From: JAACFF01 sp963767495
Lineage (GTDB): Bacteria > Chloroflexota > Anaerolineae > Promineifilales > Promineifilaceae
Direction: 5' to 3'
Assembly (NCBI GenBank): GCA_963767495.1
Contig: CAVYDY010000003.1
Location: 124,001 to 188,000 of the forward strand
Length of the DNA stretch: 64,000 nt
The position numbers and the translations under genes are program-made. How positions within the stretch are numbered: the first letter of the stretch is position 1; every line of letters starts with the position of its first letter. Under the pieces are notes generated by a model. That model searched no databases, had not been told where the DNA came from, and was given only the letters and a program-made list of their open reading frames with translations. Positions 1 to 8,840 of this stretch are shown piece after piece.

Positions 1-603
1 TCCATCACGACGACGTTTATTACCGTCTACTTCGCATTTCTGGCGGCCTTCGGCATCGCTGCCTACAATTTCCGAGGAAAGCGCTTGTTCAGGGGCTTTA
101 TCGTCGTCCTGGTGCTGATCCCGATGCAGCTGGCGATCATCGGCTATTTCCAGTACATGTCGGGTTTTGGTCTGACCGACACTTACGCCGCGCTTATTTT
201 CCCGGCCTTCGCCTCCGCTTTCGCTGTCTTTTTTGCCGTCCAGTATTTCGAGGCGATCTATATCAAAGATCTCGTCGAAGCGGGACGGATTGATGGCGCC
301 AGCGAACTGGGCATCTTCCATCGCATTATGATGCCTATTGCCATACCCGGCGCAGTCACCTTGGGCATTTTTACGTTTATCGGTTCCTGGAACAACTTCT
401 TTACCCCCTTCATTCTGATTTCCTCTATTGAGAAGTACACGCTGCCGATGTTGGTGCAGCTAATGCGCGGCGATGTTTATCGCACAGAATATGGCGCCAT
501 CTATCTGGGCCTGGCCGTTACTATTGTGCCGGTCATTATCATTTACTTACTTCTCTCGCGGTACATTATCAGTGGCATTGCCATGGGGTCGGTGAAGGAA
601 TAG
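1..603 (+). CDS. Carbohydrate ABC transporter permease, MalG/CUT1 type (5' end outside window)
   Basis: This is the C-terminal part, about 200 codons, of an inner-membrane permease that imports oligosaccharides with an extracellular binding protein and an MsmX/UgpC-like ATPase. The frame is open from base 1, so the start lies upstream; the TTG at 85 is internal. The EAA loop that docks the ATPase is visible (EAGRIDGASELGIFHRIMMP), followed by three hydrophobic segments and the usual short tail ending MGSVKE. The GH43 and GH3 genes downstream on the same strand suggest that the imported sugar is a xylan-, arabinan- or xyloglucan-type oligosaccharide; that substrate is inferred from context only. 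Confidence 0.9.
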   Translation, partial: SITTTFITVYFAFLAAFGIAAYNFRGKRLFRGFIVVLVLIPMQLAIIGYFQYMSGFGLTDTYAALIFPAFASAFAVFFAVQYFEAIYIKDLVEAGRIDGASELGIFHRIMMPIAIPGAVTLGIFTFIGSWNNFFTPFILISSIEKYTLPMLVQLMRGDVYRTEYGAIYLGLAVTIVPVIIIYLLLSRYIISGIAMGSVKE

Positions 604-621
604 ACCGGCAGTCACAACCGC

Positions 622-883
622 ATGAGGCGCCTTCTATTGCCGGCTTTGGTGACAGTTTCTGCCCTGTTTGGGCTGCATGGAAAATCGTAACCAGCCAGAA
701 GCTGATTCATCAACGCCGGCAATGATAGCAACCAGTGCGGCCACAGCAACGGCCGAGCCCACCTATGCGAGCGGCCTCTTCACTCCGCCTAACCGGCAAA
801 CTATGCTGATTATCGGGCAGGACACGAACAGCGTTGACGACTATATTGCTGCCCCGGGCACTGTTCCCGGTGGGGAGCAGTAA
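622..883 (+). pseudogene. Frameshifted, truncated lipoprotein remnant, perhaps a glycoside hydrolase N terminus
   Basis: A signal peptide starts at ATG 622 (MRRLLLPALVTVSALFG) but stops after 22 codons. The next frame, readable from a TTG at 668, supplies LGC at the point where a lipobox would end and continues through a Ser/Thr/Ala-rich linker to LFTPPNRQTMLIIGQD and PGTVPGGEQ, stopping at 881-883. A one-base frame change would fuse the two into a normal lipoprotein start. The 'LIIGQD..S...Y' stretch resembles, from memory, the first strand of family-26-like glycoside hydrolase domains, but the protein ends there, so it is also truncated. The stop overlaps the GH43 ATG (TAATG). It is probably the decayed head of a secreted hydrolase of the same sugar locus. 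Confidence 0.5.
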
Positions 884-2475
884 TGTCATCAACGTATCAC
901 AACCCCGTCATCCCCGGTTTTTATCCTGATCCTTCCCTCTGTCGTGTCGGCGAAGATTACTTCCTGGTTACCTCTACTTTCGCATACTTTCCCGGCCTAC
1001 CCATCTTTCACAGCCGCGATCTGGTCAATTGGCGCCAGATAGGGCACGCCCTGGACCGCCCATCACAGCTCAATCTGGATGGCGTCATGGCCTCCAGAGG
1101 CTTGTACGCGCCCACCATTCGTTTTCACGACGGTCTTTTCTACATCACCAACACGCTGGTCGACAACGCATATGACACGCTGCTAAACGATGCGGTTCAC
1201 GAGCGCAATTTCATCGTCACCGCTGAGGATCCCGCCGGACCCTGGTCAGAACCGTACTGGTTGGAAGGCGCGCCGGGCATCGATCCCTCCCTCTTTTTCG
1301 ACGATGACGACCGTGCCTGGTATACCGGCAACCGCATCCCACCTGGCGGCCCTGACTATCCCCACCACAAAGAAATCTGGCTGCAAGAACTCGATCTAGA
1401 CAGTATGCAGCTCATTGGCCCCCGCTGTTCCCTGTGGGACGGCGCGCTTAAAGGCAACCGGGAAGCGGAAGCACCCCATTTATATAAGAAGGATGGCTTC
1501 TACTACCTGCTGATCGGCGAAGGGGGCACGGAACACAACCACGCGGTCACCATCGCCCGCAGCGCCGCGATCACGGGCCCGTACGAAGGCAATGCACGCA
1601 ACCCGCTCCTCACACATCGCAACCTGGGCTTTGATTATCCCATCGCCTGCACCGGACACGCCGACCTGGTCGAAACGCAAAATGGGGAGTGGTGGATGGT
1701 GCTCCTGGCCACACGGCCGTATGGCGGCTACTTCTACAACCTGGGCCGCGAAACATTTCTCGTGCCCGTGATCTGGCAAGACAGCTGGCCCATCGTAAGC
1801 CCTGGAAACGGCCGTGTCCTATTTGAAAATCGCGCCCCCGATCTCCCCACCCAGCCCTGGCCGCCCCTGGCCGCCCTCGACCATTTCGACGACCCACAGC
1901 TTGCCTACCATTGGAACTTCTTACGCACGCCGCGTGAGCCATTCTGGAATCTGAGCGAACGACCCGGCTGTTTGCGGCTCAAGCTGCGCCCGCAAAAACT
2001 CTCAGAACCAGTCAACCCCAGCTTCGTCGGCCGGCGGCAGCAGCACATTCACTTCCGTGCCCAGGCAGCGCTGGAATTCACGCCCGCCGGCAGCGCCGAA
2101 TGCGCCGGTTTGGCGCTCATCCAGAACAACGATTTTCACTTTCGCTTCATCGTCTGCCAGGATGCAGGTGAGGAGCAGATCGTACGCCTCATCCAACGCA
2201 AAGCCGGCCTGGAAACGACGCTGGCCGAACAGCCTATTAACGGCTCACACCTCTTCTTTCAAGTGCAGGCCCAGGGGCAAGAGTACAGTTTCTTTATCGC
2301 CAACGAGGCGGACCAATGGCAGCCGGTCGCCGAAGCAGTAGACGGCCGAATTCTAAGCACAACCGTTGCCGGCGGCTTCGTAGGCACGTACATCGGCATG
2401 TATGCCAGCAGCAATGGCCAGATCAGCGAGAATCATGCCGACTTTGACTATTTCATCTATGATTGTAGAGAGTAG
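883..2475 (+). CDS. Glycoside hydrolase family 43, beta-xylosidase/arabinofuranosidase type
   Basis: A 530-residue enzyme predicted to release xylose or arabinose from hemicellulose oligosaccharides by inversion. The N-terminal five-bladed propeller (about 5-315) shows the family's acidic residues: Asp16 in FYPDPSL as general base, Asp134 in PGIDPSLFF as pKa modulator, and Glu196 in EAEAPHLYKK as general acid. Residues from about 335 to 530 form the C-terminal beta-sandwich typical of XynB-like GH43 enzymes (FDDPQL..HWNFLRTP near its start). There is no signal peptide, so it probably acts in the cytoplasm on imported sugars. Its ATG overlaps the stop of the upstream remnant. The exact sugar specificity cannot be read from the sequence. 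Confidence 0.92.
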   Translation: MSSTYHNPVIPGFYPDPSLCRVGEDYFLVTSTFAYFPGLPIFHSRDLVNWRQIGHALDRPSQLNLDGVMASRGLYAPTIRFHDGLFYITNTLVDNAYDTLLNDAVHERNFIVTAEDPAGPWSEPYWLEGAPGIDPSLFFDDDDRAWYTGNRIPPGGPDYPHHKEIWLQELDLDSMQLIGPRCSLWDGALKGNREAEAPHLYKKDGFYYLLIGEGGTEHNHAVTIARSAAITGPYEGNARNPLLTHRNLGFDYPIACTGHADLVETQNGEWWMVLLATRPYGGYFYNLGRETFLVPVIWQDSWPIVSPGNGRVLFENRAPDLPTQPWPPLAALDHFDDPQLAYHWNFLRTPREPFWNLSERPGCLRLKLRPQKLSEPVNPSFVGRRQQHIHFRAQAALEFTPAGSAECAGLALIQNNDFHFRFIVCQDAGEEQIVRLIQRKAGLETTLAEQPINGSHLFFQVQAQGQEYSFFIANEADQWQPVAEAVDGRILSTTVAGGFVGTYIGMYASSNGQISENHADFDYFIYDCRE

Positions 2476-2660
2476 AGAACAATTCCTGGCAGTGGGGTAC
2501 TCCGTAGGTCAACTTGGTAAGTTGTTTCTTGCCGGTGAGGATACATACAGCATCCCACGTCGGGCTGCACCTTGTAGAAGAACCTTCCGTTCATCTCGCA
2601 TCCTGCACCCGGGCTGTAATGATTTGATGACAGGTGATTATCCCTGAAGAGACTATAACA

Positions 2661-5045
2661 ATGGAAAAAGAAAACAATAAGAAAGTAGACGTATACTGCA
2701 ATCCCGAACGCTCAATTGAAGCGCGCGCCGTCGATCTGTTGTCGCGCATGACCCTGGAAGAAAAAGCTGCCCAACTGGGAAGCGCCTGGGCCTTCCAAAT
2801 CCTCGACGGAAAAACGCTCAACCGCAAGGAAGCACAGAAGCTGTTCGAGCTGGGCATCGGCCAGATCACGCGTATTGGCGGCGCGACTAACCTGACGCCC
2901 GCCGAGGGCGCGCAGCTGGCCAACGAAATCCAACATTATCTGACGACGGAAACGCGCCTGGGCATTCCCGCGATCATGCATGAAGAGTGCTGCAGCGGCT
3001 ACATGGCCCGCAATGCCACCTGTTTTCCGCAAACGATCGGCCTGGCCAGCACCTGGGAACCGGAACTGGCCGAAGCAATGGCCGTTGTCGTGCGCAAACA
3101 GATGCGCGCGGCCGGCGCCCACCAGGGACTCTCGCCCCTCCTAGATATCGCCCGCGACGCCCGCTGGGGCCGCGTGGAAGAAACCTTCGGCGAAGATCCC
3201 ACCCTGACCGCGGCTATGGGCATCTCTTTCGTGCGTGGTCTGCAAGGGGAGGATTGGCAGGAAGGCATCGTGGCCACCGCCAAGCATTTTGTCGGCTACG
3301 GCCGTTCCATGGGCGGGTTCAACTGGGCCCCACCCCACATCCCCCCGCGTGAGCTTCGCGATGTTTATCTCTACCCATTTGAAGCGGCCGTCAAAAAAGC
3401 CAACCTGCAGTCGGTCATGAACGCTTACAATGAACTGGACGGCGTGCCCTGCGCCGCTTCCAAACGATTACTGACCGATATCCTGGTTGAAGAATGGGGG
3501 TTTGACGGCGTGGTCGTCTCCGACTATTTCGCCATCGAACAGCTGCAGTCCTTCCACCACATCACCAACAGCAAGGCGCAGTCGGCGCACCTCGCCCTAC
3601 GCGCTGGCCTCGACGTCGAACTTCCCGGCACCGACTGCTATGGCCAATCTCTGGTTGACGCGGTGCAGCAGGGTGAAATTGATGAGGCGCTGGTCGATCG
3701 CAGTGTGCTGCGCGTCCTGCACCACAAATTTATGCTCGGGCTCTTTGAAGACCCCTATGTTGACGCCCAGGCCACGGTCGAAGTCTTTGACACGCCCGAC
3801 CAACGCCAACTGGCGCGTACCATCGCCCAGAAATCAATGGTGCTGCTCAAGAATGAAGACGATCTACTGCCTCTCTCCAGAGAGTTGAGCCGCATCGCCG
3901 TGATCGGACCGCAGGCGGACAATGTGCGCCACCTGCTCGGCGACTACGCCTATCCCTGCCACATCGAAACCTTGCTGGAGCAGACAGCGGATAGTTTCAA
4001 TATCTTCAATATGCCCAAATCCAGCACGGGAACCCCGGTGGACCTGGTTGAAAATTTCGTACCTATCGAACCCATTCTGGCCGGTCTTCAGAAAGCCGTT
4101 TCCTCCGCCACTCATATTGACTACGCGAAAGGATGTGATGTCACCGGCGACGATGCCAGCGGCTTTGCCGCGGCGGTCGCTGCCGCCGAAACGGCTGAGG
4201 TCGCTCTGCTCTTCGTCGGCGGCAAATCCGGACTCACCAGCTCCTGTACCAGCGGCGAGGCGCGCGACCGGCATGAGTTGAACTTACCCGGCGTGCAGCA
4301 GCAGCTTGTCGAGGCTGTTGTCGCTACCGGCACCCCGGTTGTGGTCGTGCTGATCAACGGCCGTCCGCTCTCCATCAGCTGGATCGACGAGCATGTGCCC
4401 GCCATTCTTGAAGCGTGGCTGCCCGGCGAAGAAGGGGCCGCGGCCGTCGCCGGCGTGCTCTTTGGCGATGTTTCCCCCGGCGGCAAGCTGCCCATGAGCT
4501 TCCCCCGCGATGTCGGCCAGGTGCCCGTCTACTACGCTCACAAGCCATCCGGCGGCAAATCCTACTGGAAAGAAACGTACGTCGATCTCAGCAACAAGCC
4601 CCTCTACCCCTTCGGTTATGGTCTGAGCTACACCACCTTCCATATCGAGAATCTACGCTTCAATAACACCAGCATGGCGTCCGGCGAAAGCATAGAGATC
4701 AGTGTAGACGTCAGCAACACGGGGTCGATGGCCGGCGATGAAGTAGTGCAGCTGTACGTGCACGATGAGGTCGCCGCCCTCACGCGTCCCACACAGGAGC
4801 TCAAAGGCTTCTGCCGCGCTGCCTTACAGCCCGGCAAACAGCGCACAGTGACCTTCACCCTGGCCGCCAATCTGCTGGGCTACACCGGCCCCGACATGAA
4901 TACCATCCTTGAGCCGGGCATCTTTAAGATCATGGTCGGCAACGCCTCAGACAATATCCTCCTGACCGGCGAAATAGAAGTCACCGGTGAAATTGTAGAC
5001 ATCGAGGCCACAAAACAGTTTTTCGCTGAAGCTGCTGTCAGCTAG
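2661..5045 (+). CDS. Glycoside hydrolase family 3 beta-glucosidase/beta-xylosidase
   Basis: A 794-residue retaining beta-glycosidase with the standard order of GH3 N-terminal barrel, GH3 C-terminal sandwich and fibronectin-III-like domain. The nucleophile is Asp288 in GVVVSDYFAIEQL; KHFVGYG and RDARWGRVEETFGEDP are the usual substrate-binding segments. The C-terminal Fn3-like domain begins near LYPFGYGLSYTTF. A GTG at 2634 would extend the protein by nine residues, but ATG 2661 follows a GAAGAG stretch and starts with a typical MEKENNKK, so I use it. There is no export signal. With the permease and GH43 gene it forms a hemicellulose-use locus; whether it prefers glucosides or xylosides is open. 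Confidence 0.92.
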   Translation: MEKENNKKVDVYCNPERSIEARAVDLLSRMTLEEKAAQLGSAWAFQILDGKTLNRKEAQKLFELGIGQITRIGGATNLTPAEGAQLANEIQHYLTTETRLGIPAIMHEECCSGYMARNATCFPQTIGLASTWEPELAEAMAVVVRKQMRAAGAHQGLSPLLDIARDARWGRVEETFGEDPTLTAAMGISFVRGLQGEDWQEGIVATAKHFVGYGRSMGGFNWAPPHIPPRELRDVYLYPFEAAVKKANLQSVMNAYNELDGVPCAASKRLLTDILVEEWGFDGVVVSDYFAIEQLQSFHHITNSKAQSAHLALRAGLDVELPGTDCYGQSLVDAVQQGEIDEALVDRSVLRVLHHKFMLGLFEDPYVDAQATVEVFDTPDQRQLARTIAQKSMVLLKNEDDLLPLSRELSRIAVIGPQADNVRHLLGDYAYPCHIETLLEQTADSFNIFNMPKSSTGTPVDLVENFVPIEPILAGLQKAVSSATHIDYAKGCDVTGDDASGFAAAVAAAETAEVALLFVGGKSGLTSSCTSGEARDRHELNLPGVQQQLVEAVVATGTPVVVVLINGRPLSISWIDEHVPAILEAWLPGEEGAAAVAGVLFGDVSPGGKLPMSFPRDVGQVPVYYAHKPSGGKSYWKETYVDLSNKPLYPFGYGLSYTTFHIENLRFNNTSMASGESIEISVDVSNTGSMAGDEVVQLYVHDEVAALTRPTQELKGFCRAALQPGKQRTVTFTLAANLLGYTGPDMNTILEPGIFKIMVGNASDNILLTGEIEVTGEIVDIEATKQFFAEAAVS

Positions 5046-5255
5046 CAGCTTCTTTCTAAGAAACGGGAACCTGTGGAAGGGACATTCCGAACGAATCCCC
5101 GTTATTGCCTTGCCGGGGAAGAAGACGAAAGTTTGGACGATGCTGATAGACCGAGGCGTATTGAACCAAGCGGCCCTGCTTAGAGCCTGACGCCGCTGGA
5201 GGTGCTGCGGACCTGCCCGCCTGCTGCCGTTGATCCGGCAGGAGAACTGCGCCGA

Positions 5256-5285
5256 TTGAACGACAATATCGGAAAGTGCTATATG
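5256..5285 (+). promoter_or_regulatory. Likely sigma-70 promoter for the GlcG-like gene
   Basis: TTGAAC at 5256-5261 is followed after 18 bases by TATATG at 5280-5285, with TG one base before the -10 (extended -10). Transcription would begin near 5292. The rest of the 5046-5350 intergenic region shows no gene, only a short GCGC hairpin near 5296-5312. Confidence 0.45.
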
Positions 5286-5350
5286 ATAGCGAAGGTGCGC
5301 TGTGATTTAGCGCGCCTGCTTTGAATAACCAGCACCAAGGAGAACAGGCC

Positions 5351-5767
5351 ATGTATGAAACAATGCAGCTGTCACTGCAAGATGCTTTGCAGATGATTGA
5401 TGATGTTCGCGAGACGCTGCAGAAGAACAAGAAGGGAGCGGCCGTGGCCGTTGTTGATGCGCATGGAGAGCTGATCGCTTTCGTGCGTACGGAGGGCTGC
5501 CCGCTGCCTTCGATCAATAATGCGATCCATAAGGCCTTTACCGCGGCCAGAGAAGGCAAGGAATCACTGGCAGTCGGCCAGGCCTCGCGCGCAGAGGAAT
5601 TCGCGATCACGAACTTCGGGGATTTACGCTATACAGGGTGGGGTGGCGGCGTGCCGGTCAAATACGAAGAGGAAGTGATCGGAGCGATCGGCATCAGCGG
5701 ATTACCGGAGGCGGATGATATAGCCCTGGCGCGCCATGCGGCCGCTACCTGGCGTCCTGTTTTGTAG
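5351..5767 (+). CDS. GlcG/HbpS-like heme-binding-family protein (DUF336)
   Basis: A 138-residue cytoplasmic protein of the PF03928 family. The fold is recognisable from AVAVVDAHGELIAFVRTEG early in the protein, NNAIHKAFTAA in the central helix, and GWGGGVPVK..VIGAIGISG at the end. Family members bind heme or iron (HbpS) or occur in glycolate and diol operons (GlcG); the biochemical role is usually unknown. The ORF opens at a TTG at 5321, but ATG 5351 is placed after AAGGAGAA and is the better start. It stands alone after a promoter and is followed by a gene fragment, so no partner can be named. Confidence 0.85.
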   Translation: MYETMQLSLQDALQMIDDVRETLQKNKKGAAVAVVDAHGELIAFVRTEGCPLPSINNAIHKAFTAAREGKESLAVGQASRAEEFAITNFGDLRYTGWGGGVPVKYEEEVIGAIGISGLPEADDIALARHAAATWRPVL

Positions 5768-5781
5768 CGAGCCGCTCTTCT

Positions 5782-6003
5782 GCCTACAAGGTAACCTGGC
5801 AGGAGTGGGTAGACGGTGATTTATCGCTGCGGACGTGGTGGCGACTATGGCGTGGCAATAAAGTCTACGCTATCTGGTCCTGGCAGGATCCCAAGCCGTT
5901 TGCCTACTACATCTGGAATTATGCCCGGCCACACTTCTCCAGTATGTTCAAGGAGAGCTTACTGCGTATTCTAAGAGGGCCAAGACAAGCGTCGGCAGAG
6001 TAA
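5782..6003 (+). pseudogene. Tryptophan-rich gene fragment without a start
   Basis: Directly after the GlcG-like gene a second frame stays open and reads like protein for about 73 codons, ending at TAA 6001-6003. It contains VTWQEWVDGDLSLRTWWRLW, then KPFAYYIWNYARPHFSSMF and a basic tail. There is no start codon with a ribosome site near its beginning; the only ATG in frame is at 5944. The composition (many Trp and Tyr) is not that of a random frame. I cannot assign the parent family. It may be the 3' end of a lost gene whose front was replaced by the GlcG-like gene. Confidence 0.4.
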
Positions 6004-6072
6004 GCAAACCGTTTTGAATCGGCGTGCACCATGGAATCCTCCGGGAAGGAAAGATGGACGCGCGGCTTCTGT

Positions 6073-6756
6073 CTATGTTCCGCCAGATGGTTGAGCCAGA
6101 TTGCCTGGAGGCGTAAGAGCATAGACGCCGGCACAAAATGAGGTCGGCAGATAGGTGAGCTTCCAGCCGGCAGGTTCCAGTAGTTCTCGCGTCTCATCGG
6201 TGGCCCAGTAGTACTCCTCTTCCCATGCGTCAGCCAGATCCCTTCTGCTTCTGTCGAGATCGGCAGCGGTTGGAAAGATTATGTCGCCGATCACCATACG
6301 GCCGTTGGCAGCGAGATTGTTCCGCGCTAATCGCGTAAGAATCCGCAGCTTCATCTCCAGGGGGAATTCGTGAAACACGTAGTTGGACACAATGCGGTTG
6401 AAGCGCCTATTCAACGCCGCGGGCCATTCATCCAGGGTAAGATCCGCTTGAAGCAGGTCGAGCTGCGGCAGCTTGGCGCTGGTTTTCGCCAGCATCTCGG
6501 CTGAGAAATCGACGCCCGTAACCTGGCAGCCGGCACCCGCGAACAGCTGCGAAAGATTGCCCGTGCCCACGCCCAGATCGAGTACAGACATGCCGGGAGA
6601 TGCGCCGGCCTGCTCCCATACAGTTTCTAAAGCCTGGGCGTAGCCGGCAAAGGGGAAGCTGTCTGCCGGCGCCAGGACATCTTGGTCGTAAGTCTGCGCC
6701 CACTGGTCAAAGCCATCAATAAGTCCTTGTTGTTCTTCTCTGTCCTGGTCAGGCAT
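6073..6756 (-). CDS. Class I SAM-dependent methyltransferase (YrrT-like)
   Basis: A 227-residue soluble methyltransferase. Motif I is VLDLGVGTGNLS, followed by the acidic end of strand 2 in VTGVDFSAEML and the post-I region LLQADLTLDEWP; IVSNYVFHEFP is the motif IV area. The N-terminal GFDQWAQTYDQDV is typical of YrrT/UbiE-like small-molecule methyltransferases. AGGGG lies before the ATG. The last dozen residues (PPGNLAQPSGGT) look like an unstructured tail. It is followed by a membrane protein and a CoA ligase on the same strand, which gives no clear substrate. Confidence 0.85.
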   Translation of the reverse strand: MPDQDREEQQGLIDGFDQWAQTYDQDVLAPADSFPFAGYAQALETVWEQAGASPGMSVLDLGVGTGNLSQLFAGAGCQVTGVDFSAEMLAKTSAKLPQLDLLQADLTLDEWPAALNRRFNRIVSNYVFHEFPLEMKLRILTRLARNNLAANGRMVIGDIIFPTAADLDRSRRDLADAWEEEYYWATDETRELLEPAGWKLTYLPTSFCAGVYALTPPGNLAQPSGGT

Positions 6757-6771
6757 CGTGACCCCTTTTGT

Positions 6772-7215
6772 TCATGTTGACAATGGCGTATCGTCAGACA
6801 GCGGTTCACTCTTTGAGATGGATACCAGAAAGCAGCAGATGGCCAGCAACAGCGTAAGAGGTGTAAAGACAATTTTCTCCGCTGTACTCTGCGAGGTGAG
6901 GTTGCCCAGCGTGTTGAGCAGCATGAAGGCGGTGATCACCCAGGATGCGATCTTGATTACTGTTGATGGCGGCATGCTGCCGGTGAGGCCCGCGCGCCGG
7001 CGGATGACGTAGGCGAATAGAGCCAGGATGAACATAGCCGCGATACTGGCCAGCCGCAATCCTGGGGTAAGGTCGGCCTGCGTACCGCCCCAAGCCATCG
7101 TTACGGGCAAAATGCCAACAGCCAGCAGCAGCTGCAAAACAATCACGATGGCGAATAAGATGGTAGCCACTTTAGCCGCCATACGCGCGGTCGAGGGGTT
7201 TGCTAATGCTGTCAT
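6772..7215 (-). CDS. Small four-helix membrane protein of unknown function
   Basis: A 147-residue protein with four predicted membrane segments: ATILFAIVIVLQLLLAVGIL, a segment around LASIAAMFILALFAYVI, one around IASWVITAFMLLNTLG, and VFTPLTLLLAICCFLVSI. The reading frame extends to 7248, but the ATG at 7215 (MTALANP) is preceded by AAGGAATGAAGG, a better ribosome site. I do not recognise a family. It lies 15 bases upstream of the methyltransferase and directly downstream of the acyl-CoA synthetase, so the three may be cotranscribed. Confidence 0.65.
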   Translation of the reverse strand: MTALANPSTARMAAKVATILFAIVIVLQLLLAVGILPVTMAWGGTQADLTPGLRLASIAAMFILALFAYVIRRRAGLTGSMPPSTVIKIASWVITAFMLLNTLGNLTSQSTAEKIVFTPLTLLLAICCFLVSISKSEPLSDDTPLST

Positions 7216-7237
7216 GCCTTCATTCCTTTTGATATGC

Positions 7238-8764
7238 TCACTGGTCACATAAAAGGGATCGCAGCTGGGCTTTTTTCACTTTGCCCAGGGCATTGCTGGG
7301 TAGTTCGGGCACGAAGAGGATACTGCTCGGCGCTTTGTAGTTGACGAGGCGCTCGCGGCAGTAGGTGATGATCGCTTCGGCCGTTGGCTCGTGGCCCTGC
7401 CTGGGCACGATAACAGCCGTCACCCGTTCTCCCCATTCATCATCGGGGCAGCCGATCACGGCGCACTCGGCGACAGCGGGATGCGCCGTCAGCACCAGCT
7501 CCACCTCTGGCGGGTAGACGTTGAGCCCGCCGGTAATGATCAAATCCTTGGATCGCCCTTTCAGCGTATAGTAACCGTCCGGCTCGCGCAGGCCCATATC
7601 GCCGGTGCGCAGCCAGCCGTCCGCGCTGAAGGATTCGGCTGTTTTCTTAGGCATCTGCCAGTAATCTTTGAACACGTGCGGCCCGCGAATTTGTACTTCG
7701 CCCACCTCGTTGTCGGACAGCACTTCTTCCGTGATCGGGTCGACAATGCGCGCTTCCACAGCGGGCAGGGGCATTCCCACGGAGCCGACTCTTCGCTCAC
7801 CATGCAGGGGGTTGGAGAGATTCATACCGGTCTCGGTCATGCCGTAACGCTCTAGAAGTGTGTGGCCGAAAATCTCTTGAAATTTGAAGAAGACGTCATC
7901 GGGCAGGCGGTCGGAACCGGAGGTGAGCAGGCGCATATGCTTCAGATCGTAGTCGCCGGCAGCGGGGAAGTTTACCAGGCGTTTGTGAATCGTAGGCACG
8001 GCCATGAACAGCGTACACTGCCTCTCCACCATGGTCTGCAACGCTTGTTCAGGGGTGAATTTAGGCAGCATGACGACCGCTGCTCCCGCATTCAGGGCAC
8101 CATGCAGGGCCACTACCAGGCCATGGACGTGGAAGATGGGCAGTACATGCAGCAAGATGTCATCTTCCTGCCAACCCCACGCCTCGTGCAGGCTGTTCAG
8201 ATTGGCCGTCAGATTGCCGTGGGTGATTTGCGCCCCTTTCGGCCGTCCCGTTGTGCCGCTGGTGTAGATCATCAAGGCCGTCTGATCGGGGTCGGCGGGC
8301 AAATCCGGCAGGTCATCGAGTGGGGCACCGGCGATCAACTCCGTGAAATCATCGGGGTCTGTTGTTCGCAGAAAAACGAGTTGTTCCAGGGAGGGGATTT
8401 CGGACAACGCCGCCGCTAGTTTTTCTTGCACAGCGGCATCGCCAAAAAAGAGGCCGGCGCCGGAATCGGTCAGAAAGTAAGTCAGCTCATTTTGCGGGTA
8501 GCCGGGGTTGAGCGGCAAGGTGATCGCACCCAGGCGCATAATCGCCAGGTGCAGGTAGATGAAGGGCAAGCATTTCGGCAGCTGCAGGGCCACTCTGTCG
8601 CCGGGCTGCACACCCAGCGACTGTAAATAGGCCATCGTTTGCTGCACCTTCGCTTCAAGCTGCCCGTAGGTAACGGTCTGCGGCTCCTCCGGCAGCAAAT
8701 AATCAATCGCCGTTTTTTCTGAAAGGATCTGGCTGTTTTCGTGAAGTCTGGTCAAGAAAAGCAA
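7238..8764 (-). CDS. Acyl-CoA synthetase (AMP-forming), MatB-like
   Basis: A 508-residue ANL-superfamily ligase that activates a carboxylic acid through an acyl-adenylate and transfers it to CoA. The phosphate-binding core is YTSGTTGRPKGAQITH, the A5 motif is LLERYGMTETGM, A7 is GWLRTGDMG, and the C-terminal catalytic lysine lies in LPSNALGKVKKAQL. Length and the LPIFHVHGL segment fit the malonyl-/methylmalonyl-CoA synthetase branch, although a medium-chain substrate is possible. The start is TTG 8764, six bases after GGAGG; there is no better ATG. The end overlaps the non-coding leader of the membrane protein gene, consistent with an operon. Confidence 0.88.
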   Translation of the reverse strand: MLFLTRLHENSQILSEKTAIDYLLPEEPQTVTYGQLEAKVQQTMAYLQSLGVQPGDRVALQLPKCLPFIYLHLAIMRLGAITLPLNPGYPQNELTYFLTDSGAGLFFGDAAVQEKLAAALSEIPSLEQLVFLRTTDPDDFTELIAGAPLDDLPDLPADPDQTALMIYTSGTTGRPKGAQITHGNLTANLNSLHEAWGWQEDDILLHVLPIFHVHGLVVALHGALNAGAAVVMLPKFTPEQALQTMVERQCTLFMAVPTIHKRLVNFPAAGDYDLKHMRLLTSGSDRLPDDVFFKFQEIFGHTLLERYGMTETGMNLSNPLHGERRVGSVGMPLPAVEARIVDPITEEVLSDNEVGEVQIRGPHVFKDYWQMPKKTAESFSADGWLRTGDMGLREPDGYYTLKGRSKDLIITGGLNVYPPEVELVLTAHPAVAECAVIGCPDDEWGERVTAVIVPRQGHEPTAEAIITYCRERLVNYKAPSSILFVPELPSNALGKVKKAQLRSLLCDQ

Positions 8765-8840
8765 AATAGGCCTCCTCTATGCTTGATTGGCCGGCTTTCG
8801 TTGTTTTCAGAGAGCCGGTGCGACAGGTGGTCAAGGGGCA

